From positions 1 through 9,319 of the forward strand of contig MNWE01000011.1 in NCBI GenBank assembly GCA_001872265.1: 9,319 nt of DNA, written 5' to 3'. Shown here one piece after another: positions 1 through 3,999 of the stretch (within the stretch, counting starts at the first letter, position 1; every line of letters starts with the position of its first letter). Under the pieces are notes generated by a model. That model did not search any database and was not told the origin of the DNA. It was given only the letters and a program-made list of their open reading frames with translations. This stretch comes from Parcubacteria group bacterium CG1_02_39_15 (GTDB taxonomy: Bacteria; Patescibacteriota; Minisyncoccia; Minisyncoccales; Paceibacteraceae). A program made the translations under genes and the position numbers.

Positions 1-395
1 CAATATTTGTTGGCTTAATTTTGCCGGCTCTCGGCTTAACTCAAGAGTCTCCTCAAAAGAGCATCAAGGCGCCTGAGACTCTTGAGGAAGTGAAAGCAAT
101 TGGAGAGAAAACAGTTGAAGTCGGCCAAAAAGAATTACCAGGAATTATAGAAAAAATTTGGAAAGAAGATATACTACCCACCTGGCAAAAAATGTATAAC
201 TGGTTTATGAAAAATATCTGGCCAAAAATGGCAAGCTGGATCAAAAAAGAGATAGAACCAAGAGTGAAAGAAGAAATGGAAAAAAGAAAACCAATGATTG
301 AGGAAGAGTTCCAAAAAGAAAAACAAGAACTTAAAGAAGAAGTTCCAGAAGTTAGTAAATCTCTCTGGGAAAAATTCAAAGAATTAATAAAGTAG
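1..395 (+). CDS. Small exported Trp-rich charged protein, 3' part (5' end outside window)
   Basis: The reading frame is open from the left edge (first full codon at base 3) to a TAG at 393-395, so the start lies outside the window. The first visible residues, IFVGLILPALGLTQES, look like the end of a signal peptide or N-terminal membrane anchor, which suggests export. The rest is predicted almost wholly helical: it has Trp/aromatic spots (KIWKED, TWQKMYNWFMKNIWPKM, SWIKK) followed by a dense Lys/Glu amphipathic stretch and a final LWEKFKELIK. I recognise no enzymatic motif. Similar small signal-peptide plus Trp/Lys/Glu-helix proteins seem common in CPR genomes, but I know of no established function. 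The TTG at 21 is not a credible start because the hydrophobic segment continues upstream of it. The gene is closed 4 bases later by an intrinsic terminator. I am sure it is coding and unsure what it does. Confidence 0.72.
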   Translation, partial: IFVGLILPALGLTQESPQKSIKAPETLEEVKAIGEKTVEVGQKELPGIIEKIWKEDILPTWQKMYNWFMKNIWPKMASWIKKEIEPRVKEEMEKRKPMIEEEFQKEKQELKEEVPEVSKSLWEKFKELIK

Positions 396-399
396 ATAG

Positions 400-431
400 C
401 CGTTAGGGTAGGGGACCTAGCGGTTTTTTTT
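400..431 (+). terminator. Intrinsic terminator after the first gene
   Basis: An 8-bp stem (CCGTTAGG at 400-407 with CCTAGCGG at 416-423, one G-T wobble) has an 8-base loop and is followed directly by eight T (424-431). It lies 4 bases past the stop codon at 395. Confidence 0.9.
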
Positions 432-432
432 A

Positions 433-460
433 TTGACAAGGCTTTTTGATGGTTTATAAT
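433..460 (+). promoter_or_regulatory. Consensus sigma70-type promoter
   Basis: TTGACA (433-438) and TATAAT (455-460) both match the consensus exactly, with a 16-bp spacer. The -35 box begins 2 bases after the T-run of the preceding terminator, so this starts an independent unit. The predicted start, 6-7 bases after the -10, falls at about G467, the first base of a long RNA stem. Confidence 0.88.
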
Positions 461-655
461 AAAATTGGGAGAAGATTGGGTTGCACATAACGGCTCGGGG
501 TGGAACAATATGCTTGCAGGGGTTCATTTCCTTTCAATATAGCAGCAGCCCAACCTTTCTCCCGACCATCGGTTATAGTTCCTTTCCAATCCTTTCTAGT
601 TCCTTGTCAATTATCTTGGCACAATGATGCCGTAGTCAATAATTATGATCAAGTA

Positions 656-691
656 GGCGATGAAACTAAAGTTTCATCTTCACCCTTCGCT
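656..691 (-). repeat. Dispersed hairpin repeat, copy A
   Basis: On the minus strand this reads AGCGAAG, GGTGAAGATGA, then a hairpin closed by GATGAAAC/GTTTCATC (8 bp, plus-strand positions 659-666 and 671-678) and GCC. The loop is TTTA on this strand. The AGCGAAG...GATGA / TCATCGCC frame is shared with copies B (3437-3468), C (3968-3999) and D (8685-8733). Copy A lies inside the candidate RNA, within an outer stem 645-652/705-712. Confidence 0.7.
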
Positions 692-725
692 ATCGCTCGG
701 GTAATTGATCATATATGTATTTTTC

Positions 726-760
726 GAGACATGTCCCTCTGACATGTCTCTCGTTTTTTT
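726..760 (+). terminator. Intrinsic terminator ending the candidate RNA
   Basis: A perfect 10-bp stem (GAGACATGTC at 726-735 with GACATGTCTC at 741-750), a 5-base loop, and seven T at 754-760. It separates the RNA unit from the integrase promoter that starts 39 bases later. Confidence 0.92.
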
Positions 761-798
761 ATAGAGATACAAAGCGTGGGAAACAGGGATTTTAGCTA

Positions 799-826
799 TT
801 GACACACGTTTTTGTCCTGTTATTAT
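799..826 (+). promoter_or_regulatory. Sigma70-type promoter of the integrase gene
   Basis: TTGACA (799-804) and TATTAT (821-826) are 16 bp apart, the same spacing as the promoter at 433-460. The predicted start is near 833, giving a leader of about 40 bases before the integrase ATG at 873. The overlapping TATAAA at 824-829 is an alternative -10. Confidence 0.75.
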
Positions 827-835
827 AAATATAGA

Positions 836-867
836 AGCAGTCGCACAATAGCGCTAAAGAGACTGCT
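836..867 (+). promoter_or_regulatory. Leader hairpin or operator in front of the integrase start
   Basis: AGCAGTC (836-842) and GACTGCT (861-867) form a perfect 7-bp inverted repeat around an 18-base loop that contains the palindrome AGCGCT. It fills most of the predicted leader and ends 5 bases before the ATG, where no Shine-Dalgarno sequence is visible. It could limit translation as an RNA hairpin or bind a protein as an operator; the sequence alone does not decide. Confidence 0.5.
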
Positions 868-872
868 GATAT

Positions 873-1835
873 ATGGATAATTCAAATAAACCGATCATTA
901 AACATATTCCTGATTTCTTAGATTATTGCGAAGTTGAAAAAGGCTTAGCTGATAAGACCCAGGAAAACTATAAAAGATATTTAGATAGGTTTGTTAATTG
1001 GTTGAAAAAGACAAAGAAATCCGATCTTAAACCTTCTCAGCTGTCTAAAGAGGATATTTGGGCTTATCGGCTCTATTTATCTCGTTCGCAGGGTGAAAAA
1101 GGCCATCCTTTGAAGAGAATCACCCAGAACTACTATCTTATCGCTTTAAGAGCCCTTCTGGGCTATTTTGTGGCTAAAGACGTGATTTCACTGCCACCAG
1201 GCAAAATAACCCTGCCAAAGGACGCCAGAGCTGAAAAAATGGTCAAATTCCTCAATCTAGACCAAATAGAGAAGCTTTTACTGGCCCCGGATACCCAGAC
1301 CAAACAAGGCCTGAGAGATCGGGCTATTGTAGAAACCCTTTTTTCAACGGGTATGAGGATAGCGGAATTAATCGCCCTGAATAAAGAACAGTTTACCAAC
1401 ATCAAAGATAAAAAGGATTTAGAACTTGGTATTGTTGGCAAGGGCGGCTATCCACGAACAGTCTTTTTTTCAGAAAGAGCCACCTCTTGGCTAAAGAAAT
1501 ATTTAGCCACCCGAAAAGATAAAGAAAAGGCGTTATTTATTCATTATCAATCCAAAGACGGCCCATCAGACCATAACCGCTTAACTGCTCGTTCTATAGA
1601 AAGAATTATCAAAAAATACGCTATTTTGGCAGGGGTACCCGTCTTTACTACTCCGCATACCATCCGCCATTCAACTGCCACTGATCTTTTGAATCAGGGG
1701 GTTGATTTAAGAAGTATCCAGGAATTCCTTGGCCACCGCAGCATCACTAGCACCCAGATCTATACTCACGTGACTAACAAAAGATTGCGCGATATACATA
1801 GACAATTTCATAGTGGCAAAAATTTAAAAGGGTAA
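873..1835 (+). CDS. Tyrosine recombinase/integrase, XerC/XerD type
   Basis: This 320-residue protein has the two-domain build and usual length of Xer-type recombinases, which cut and rejoin DNA through a 3'-phosphotyrosine link. The N-terminal SAM-like core-binding domain spans about residues 10-105 (KGLADKTQENYKRYLDRF). The catalytic domain spans about 125-310 and keeps every catalytic residue: Arg162 (TGMRIAEL), Lys190 (GKGGYPR), His262 and Arg265 (HTIRHS), His288 (LGHRS) and Tyr297 (TQIYTHV). It should therefore be active. The start follows a good promoter but has no Shine-Dalgarno. It may be the cell's chromosome-dimer-resolving Xer enzyme or the integrase of a mobile element; no second Xer gene is in view to decide. 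The last 13 codons (1797-1835) are much more AT-rich than the rest and are duplicated at 2381-2422 beyond the endonuclease gene, which suggests that the C-terminus was replaced. Confidence 0.95.
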   Translation: MDNSNKPIIKHIPDFLDYCEVEKGLADKTQENYKRYLDRFVNWLKKTKKSDLKPSQLSKEDIWAYRLYLSRSQGEKGHPLKRITQNYYLIALRALLGYFVAKDVISLPPGKITLPKDARAEKMVKFLNLDQIEKLLLAPDTQTKQGLRDRAIVETLFSTGMRIAELIALNKEQFTNIKDKKDLELGIVGKGGYPRTVFFSERATSWLKKYLATRKDKEKALFIHYQSKDGPSDHNRLTARSIERIIKKYAILAGVPVFTTPHTIRHSTATDLLNQGVDLRSIQEFLGHRSITSTQIYTHVTNKRLRDIHRQFHSGKNLKG

Positions 1836-1841
1836 TAATTT

Positions 1842-2309
1842 ATGGATAATATTAAAAAAGAAACATTATCAGGAGAGTATGTTGCGGGATTTATTGATGG
1901 CGAAGGTTATATTGGGATAACTTTCCAAAGAAAAAAAGAGACACATTGTCAATCAGCTTCTGCTCGTTACCATCCTTACTTGATTATTACAAATAACAAT
2001 TACGAAATTTTGAATGATATTAAAAAGTTTGTCGGATCGGGGCGTATATACAAACTATCTCGCAATTACAAACAAAAACAAGGCTTTCAATATAAATTAA
2101 CAAAAATGGAACCACTCAGACGTTTTTTGAATTTTGTTCATCCGTATTTACACCTTAAACAAAAACAGTGCGAGTTTCTACTTGCCTTTATAGATATAAG
2201 AAAAAATGCAAAAATAATTACTGGACGAGGTTATCGTGGAGCAACTTCTTATACAATAGAAGAGAAAATATATCAAAAATTACTCAACCTAAATAAGCGT
2301 GGTGAATAA
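1842..2309 (+). CDS. Single-motif LAGLIDADG homing endonuclease
   Basis: The 155-residue protein carries one LAGLIDADG helix near its N-terminus (YVAGFIDGEGYIGI, residues 13-26), with Glu21 at the metal-binding acidic position. One motif and about 155-165 residues are typical of the I-CreI-like group, which acts as a homodimer cutting long, nearly palindromic sites. Such enzymes spread their own gene by cutting alleles that lack it. The ATG lies 6 bases after the integrase stop. A plausible ribosome site, AAAAGGG, lies in the last integrase codons, so the two genes are probably translated from one mRNA. The gene is distinctly AT-rich compared with the integrase body, which fits recent transfer. 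It is flanked by two copies of an integrase C-terminus, intact upstream and frameshifted downstream. I see no group I intron framework around it, so it appears free-standing. Confidence 0.88.
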   Translation: MDNIKKETLSGEYVAGFIDGEGYIGITFQRKKETHCQSASARYHPYLIITNNNYEILNDIKKFVGSGRIYKLSRNYKQKQGFQYKLTKMEPLRRFLNFVHPYLHLKQKQCEFLLAFIDIRKNAKIITGRGYRGATSYTIEEKIYQKLLNLNKRGE

Positions 2310-2422
2310 CGACTCCATTATGCTTCTGACCGCTATGCTGAAAGAACACATCGAAAATACCATCCTTTAAAAGAGTAATCCATCGTCAATACCACAGCGG
2401 CAAAAACCTTAAAGAACAGTAA
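2310..2422 (+). pseudogene. Displaced, frameshifted integrase C-terminus
   Basis: Directly after the endonuclease stop, the same frame reads ...ERTHRKYHPLKE and then TAA (2376-2378). Shifting frame by two bases (the TA at 2376-2377) continues as IHRQYHSGKNLKEQ and a stop at 2420-2422. Joined, the segment THRKYHPLKE-IHRQYHSGKN is colinear with residues 298-317 of the upstream integrase (THVTNKRLRD-IHRQFHSGKN). Over the last 12 sense codons compared (from the His of HRQ), I count 10 of 12 identical residues but only 25 of 36 identical bases. Most base changes are synonymous, so both tails were once under protein-level selection. The displaced tail is richer in GC (17 of 42 bases) than the tail now in use (11 of 39). 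It is not expected to be translated as part of any working protein. The part before about 2349 is too diverged to align with certainty. Confidence 0.72.
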
Positions 2423-2543
2423 AAAGAGGCCGGTTCCCAATGGGACTTCTAGAGGTACTGTCGACGGATACCTTCCAATGACGTAACAAGGGATTTCTAC
2501 CGCCTTCCATCCCAAACTACTGATTGTCAAATTTTCATTGGAC

Positions 2544-2570
2544 AAAAAACCGCCTTTGGGGCGATTTTTT
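2544..2570. terminator. Bidirectional intrinsic terminator
   Basis: CGCC (2551-2554) pairs with GGCG (2560-2563) over a 5-base loop. The stem is flanked by six A (2544-2549) and six T (2565-2570), so it reads as a terminator on either strand. It can end the integrase-endonuclease transcript from the left and uppS from the right. Confidence 0.75.
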
Positions 2571-2574
2571 GGGG

Positions 2575-2621
2575 TGCCGATACGGTTGCCGATATGCAGC
2601 CGCTGTAATAAAACAGTGGCT
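2575..2621. repeat. Direct repeat plus inverted repeat with a 6-bp centre
   Basis: TGCCGATA occurs twice (2575-2582 and 2587-2594), 12 bp apart. Next comes an inverted repeat AGCCGCTGT (2598-2606) / ACAGTGGCT (2613-2621), 9 positions paired with one G-T mismatch, around a 6-bp centre AATAAA. A 6-bp centre between inverted arms is the layout of Xer/tyrosine-recombinase core sites, and an integrase gene is nearby. The arms do not resemble a dif consensus I know, so a plain RNA hairpin is equally possible. Confidence 0.35.
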
Positions 2622-2642
2622 AAATCGTCATAATTTTAAGGG

Positions 2643-2672
2643 AAGGAAACAAAAAGACAAAAATCGTCTTTT
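2643..2672 (-). terminator. Possible uppS terminator (AT-rich hairpin)
   Basis: On the minus strand AAAAGAC/GTCTTTT (2672-2666 with 2658-2652) form a 7-bp stem over a 7-base loop. The stem runs into a T-rich tail (CTTTTTGTTT). It lies about 50 bases past the uppS stop. The stem is AT-rich and therefore weak. Confidence 0.4.
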
Positions 2673-2675
2673 GTA

Positions 2676-2703
2676 CCCGCGGTAACGCGGGCTTTTTCTT
2701 TTC
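2676..2703 (+). terminator. Intrinsic terminator, plus strand
   Basis: CCCGCG (2676-2681) pairs with CGCGGG (2686-2691) over a GTAA loop. It is followed by CTTTTTCTTTT. This is a second terminator for rightward transcription, about 105 bases after the bidirectional one. Confidence 0.8.
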
Positions 2704-2720
2704 GCCAATTGCCTGGCGGA

Positions 2721-3413
2721 TTACTGGCCGAATCTTCGATTGCGTTGGGCATACTCTCTAATAGCCTCATCTAAGTCCTTTTCAGTAAAGGCTGGCCAGT
2801 ATTTTTCACAAAAATAAAGCTCAGAATAAGCACCTTGCCATAAAACAAAATTGGAAAGGCGCCTTTCTCTCCCCGGCCGGATGATTAAATCAGGGTCAGG
2901 AAGGCCGGCAGTTGAAAGATGATTAGTAATTAACTCTTCAGTAATTTTGGGAGATGGAATTTTTTTGCGGACAATTTGTTGGACTGCTTGGACAATATCC
3001 CATCTGCCGCCATAACTTATAGCTAAATTCAGCTGAAGCTCGTTATTGTTTTTAGTTAAAGCTTCAATTCTGGTAATTGCTTTTTGGAGAGATTCGGGTA
3101 AGCGCTTTTTTTGGCCAATTATTTTGACTTTTACTTTGTATTTTTGAAGATCTTTAATATGGCTTTTATCAGAAATGCCCCTTTCCAACAGCTTCATTAA
3201 GTAACTTACTTCTCTTTTTGACCTGTCCCAATTTTCGGTAGAAAAGCCAAAGGCAGTTATAACCTTCACTCCTCTCTTTTGACACCAACGACAAAATTTC
3301 AGCAGATTTTTATATCCTTCCCAATGGCCTTTTAAGGCTGGCAGCCCTTTTTCTTTAGCCCAACGGCGGTTGCCATCCGGGAACAAAACGACATGATATG
3401 GAATTGTCTTCAT
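2721..3413 (-). CDS. uppS: Isoprenyl (undecaprenyl) diphosphate synthase
   Basis: A cis-prenyltransferase of 230 residues that adds isopentenyl units to farnesyl diphosphate to make the polyprenyl diphosphate used as lipid carrier for cell-wall and surface glycans. Family motifs appear in order: HVVLFPDGNRRWA (catalytic Asp13), GFSTENW (about 55-61), an AISYGGRWDIVQAV segment, and IIRPGRERRLSNFVLWQ followed by AYSELYF. The start is taken at 3413 because the conserved region begins 4 residues later. An ATG at 3428 and a longer frame to 3464 run through repeat copy B and have no family support. Unusual points are Pro in place of the common Met before the catalytic Asp, and RPGRE where RTGGE or RTSGE is usual; the Arg, Glu, Arg and Ser of that loop are kept. 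No Shine-Dalgarno is visible. The small membrane protein frame overlaps its 5' end by 59 bases. Confidence 0.95.
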   Translation of the reverse strand: MKTIPYHVVLFPDGNRRWAKEKGLPALKGHWEGYKNLLKFCRWCQKRGVKVITAFGFSTENWDRSKREVSYLMKLLERGISDKSHIKDLQKYKVKVKIIGQKKRLPESLQKAITRIEALTKNNNELQLNLAISYGGRWDIVQAVQQIVRKKIPSPKITEELITNHLSTAGLPDPDLIIRPGRERRLSNFVLWQGAYSELYFCEKYWPAFTEKDLDEAIREYAQRNRRFGQ

Positions 3414-3618
3414 AAACCAAGCTTTCATAATGTGAAAGCGAAGGTGAAGATGAGGGAACCTCATCGCCTCCCCTTTCGACCTTAATTGGTTCTTTGTCTT
3501 GTTGCTTGGCTACAATGTAGCCTACTGCAAAAGAAAGCAATGAAATTAAAATAACCCCGATTAATAAGATTATATCAGATAAATATTCGTTGACAAAATC
3601 TTTAATTTTAGCTAACAT
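3355..3618 (-). CDS. Small single-pass membrane protein with a repeat-derived tail
   Basis: The first 45 or so residues look like a real small membrane protein. A charged N-terminus (MLAKIKDFVNEYLSD) is followed by one hydrophobic helix (residues about 18-38, IILLIGVILISLLSFAVGYIVA) and a short charged KQQDKEPIKVE. I recall similar single-helix proteins in CPR genomes but no function. From about residue 50 the frame enters repeat copy B, which encodes GGDEVPSSSPSLSH. It then runs 59 bases out of frame over the start of uppS, so the last 38 or so residues are not conserved-looking. The likely history is that insertion of the hairpin repeat extended the frame. The ATG is only 8 bases from the rpmA ATG on the other strand. 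The N-terminal part is probably coding; the true functional end is uncertain. Confidence 0.6.
   Translation of the reverse strand: MLAKIKDFVNEYLSDIILLIGVILISLLSFAVGYIVAKQQDKEPIKVERGGDEVPSSSPSLSHYESLVYEDNSISCRFVPGWQPPLG
3421..3468 (+). repeat. Dispersed hairpin repeat, copy B
   Basis: Two hairpins sit in tandem: GCTTTCA/TGAAAGC (3421-3427/3433-3439, 5-base loop) and GATGAGG-GAA-CCTCATC (3449-3465, 7 bp with a GAA triloop). The unit AGCGAAGGTGAAGATGA (3437-3453) and TCATCGCC (3461-3468) match copy A and largely match C and D. It lies between the small membrane protein and uppS and is read through by the former. Confidence 0.75.
3590..3618 (+). promoter_or_regulatory. Putative promoter of rpmA giving a nearly leaderless mRNA
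   Basis: TTGACA (3590-3595, exact consensus) and TAACAT (3613-3618, 4 of 6) are 17 bp apart. The predicted start is near 3625, only about 2 bases before the rpmA ATG at 3627. The absence of a Shine-Dalgarno in the 8-bp gap agrees with leaderless initiation. The promoter lies inside the opposite gene's first codons. On the minus strand TATAAA (3627-3622) may be the -10 of the divergent gene. Confidence 0.55.
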
Positions 3619-3626
3619 TATTTTAT

Positions 3627-3908
3627 ATGGCGAAAACTAAAGCAACAGGTGCGACAAAATTAGGAAGAGATTCGCTACCGAAGTATTTAGGTGTTAAGCT
3701 TTTTGCAGGACAAAAGGCAAAAGTTGGTCAGATTCTGATAAAGCAGCGAGGGACAAAGTTTCTTCCCGGTAAAAATGTTAAAAAAGGAGGTGACGACACT
3801 TTATATGCTTTAAAAGAAGGGGTTGTTCGCTTTCAGACAAAAAGAAAAAGAGGATTTGATAGCTCCCAAAAATTAGCTAAAGTCGTCAACGTTTACCCTG
3901 TTAAATAA
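3627..3908 (+). CDS. rpmA: Ribosomal protein bL27
   Basis: bL27 is a large-subunit protein whose flexible N-terminus reaches the peptidyl-transferase centre and helps position tRNA. The 93-residue product has the family pattern: a basic N-terminus MAKTKATGATKLGRDS, then PKYLGVKLFAGQ, a QRGTKFLPGKNV core and DDTLYALKEGVVRF. Its length is normal, with a slightly longer basic C-tail (KRKRGFDSSQKLAKVVNVYPVK). There is no N-terminal extension of the cleaved Firmicutes type. It is not next to rplU as in many bacteria; it stands alone between the divergent membrane-protein gene and convergent pyrG. The last four codons and the TAA form one side of the P1 stem of the three-way-junction element at 3895-3952. 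Confidence 0.96.
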   Translation: MAKTKATGATKLGRDSLPKYLGVKLFAGQKAKVGQILIKQRGTKFLPGKNVKKGGDDTLYALKEGVVRFQTKRKRGFDSSQKLAKVVNVYPVK

Positions 3909-3952
3909 TTTGCGAAGCAAATTAAAATCCTTTGGATTTTATTTAACAGGGT
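3895..3952. repeat. 58-bp perfect three-way-junction element at the rpmA stop
   Basis: Three perfect stems use every base except two triloops. P1 is ACCCTGTTAAAT (3895-3906) with ATTTAACAGGGT (3941-3952), 12 bp. P2 is AATTTGC-GAA-GCAAATT (3907-3923), 7 bp. P3 is AAAATCC-TTT-GGATTTT (3924-3940), 7 bp. No base is unpaired at the junction. P2 contains GCGAAGC, known as an exceptionally stable DNA mini-hairpin. The element overlaps the rpmA stop codon and lies between the convergent genes rpmA and pyrG. It has no T-run, so it is not a standard intrinsic terminator. Confidence 0.8.
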
Positions 3953-3967
3953 GAATAGCTGCCCTAG

Positions 3968-3999
3968 TCGATGAACTTCGTTCATCTCCACGCTTCGCT
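3968..3999 (-). repeat. Dispersed hairpin repeat, copy C
   Basis: On the minus strand it reads AGCGAAGCGTGGAGATGA and then closes GATGAAC-GAA-GTTCATC (3986-3970, 7 bp, GAA triloop). A GCGAAGC mini-hairpin sequence precedes it (3998-3992). The last codons of pyrG (SEAWR) and its TGA stop are made of this repeat. Confidence 0.72.

Larger units (their letters stand above)
467..760 (+). ncRNA. Candidate structured RNA of about 290 nt, family unknown
   Basis: The unit is bounded by an exact-consensus promoter and an intrinsic terminator. A closing stem begins at the predicted start site: 467-473 pairs with 557-563 (7 bp) and 476-484 pairs with 545-553 (9 bp, one G-U), enclosing 60 bases. A pyrimidine-rich linker (564-608) with two copies of TAGTTCCTT follows. 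Next comes a stem 609-614/639-644 with inner GGCA/TGCC (618-621/628-631), and then a stem 645-652/705-712 holding hairpin 659-666/671-678 (repeat copy A). The terminator hairpin ends it. I looked for the signature segments of RNase P RNA, tmRNA, 4.5S/SRP RNA and 6S RNA and recognised none. An 80-codon frame with a GTG start (500-742) crosses these stems but resembles no protein. An unknown regulatory or housekeeping RNA is the best reading; a long untranslated leader or a degraded gene is the alternative. Confidence 0.6.
2423..2720. other. Non-coding stretch between the integrase remnant and uppS
   Basis: I see no credible gene here; a 70-codon minus-strand frame (2333-2545) runs across the integrase remnant and has no recognisable content. 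The stretch holds several short inverted repeats (AGGTA/TACCT, GGGAT/ATCCC and TTGTC/GACAA between about 2450 and 2545), a bidirectional terminator (2544-2570), a 12-bp-spaced direct repeat and an inverted repeat (2575-2621), and two further hairpins (2652-2672 and 2676-2691). It may include the 3' untranslated end of the integrase-endonuclease transcript and the site where it meets transcription from uppS. Confidence 0.6.

Noticed and set aside
467..563. tRNA-like or tmRNA-like appearance (GGGTTGC/GCAGCCC acceptor-like stem, a TTCATTT loop)
   Set aside because: The T-arm-like segment is not next to the acceptor-like strand, there is no anticodon arm, and the loop lacks the invariant A58. No tag reading frame is recognisable.
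500..742. 80-codon plus-strand frame with a GTG start inside the candidate RNA
   Set aside because: It has no recognisable protein features, its codons run through several RNA stems, repeat copy A and half of the terminator stem, and there is no ribosome site. An RNA fits better.
872..1850. Identical TATGGATAAT at the integrase start (872-881) and the endonuclease start (1841-1850)
   Set aside because: Ten bases around an ATG in AT-rich DNA could match by chance; no similarity extends beyond it.
2333..2545. 70-codon minus-strand frame
   Set aside because: It is antisense to the integrase remnant and to a stretch of short hairpins, with no protein-like features.
1842..2640. Group I intron carrying the homing endonuclease
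   Set aside because: The integrase upstream is complete with its own stop, no exon continues in frame, and I could not recognise the conserved core pairings of a group I intron.
3414..3464. 17-residue upstream extension of UppS
   Set aside because: The extension is encoded by hairpin repeat copy B and has no counterpart in the family; the conserved N-terminus begins just after the ATG at 3413.
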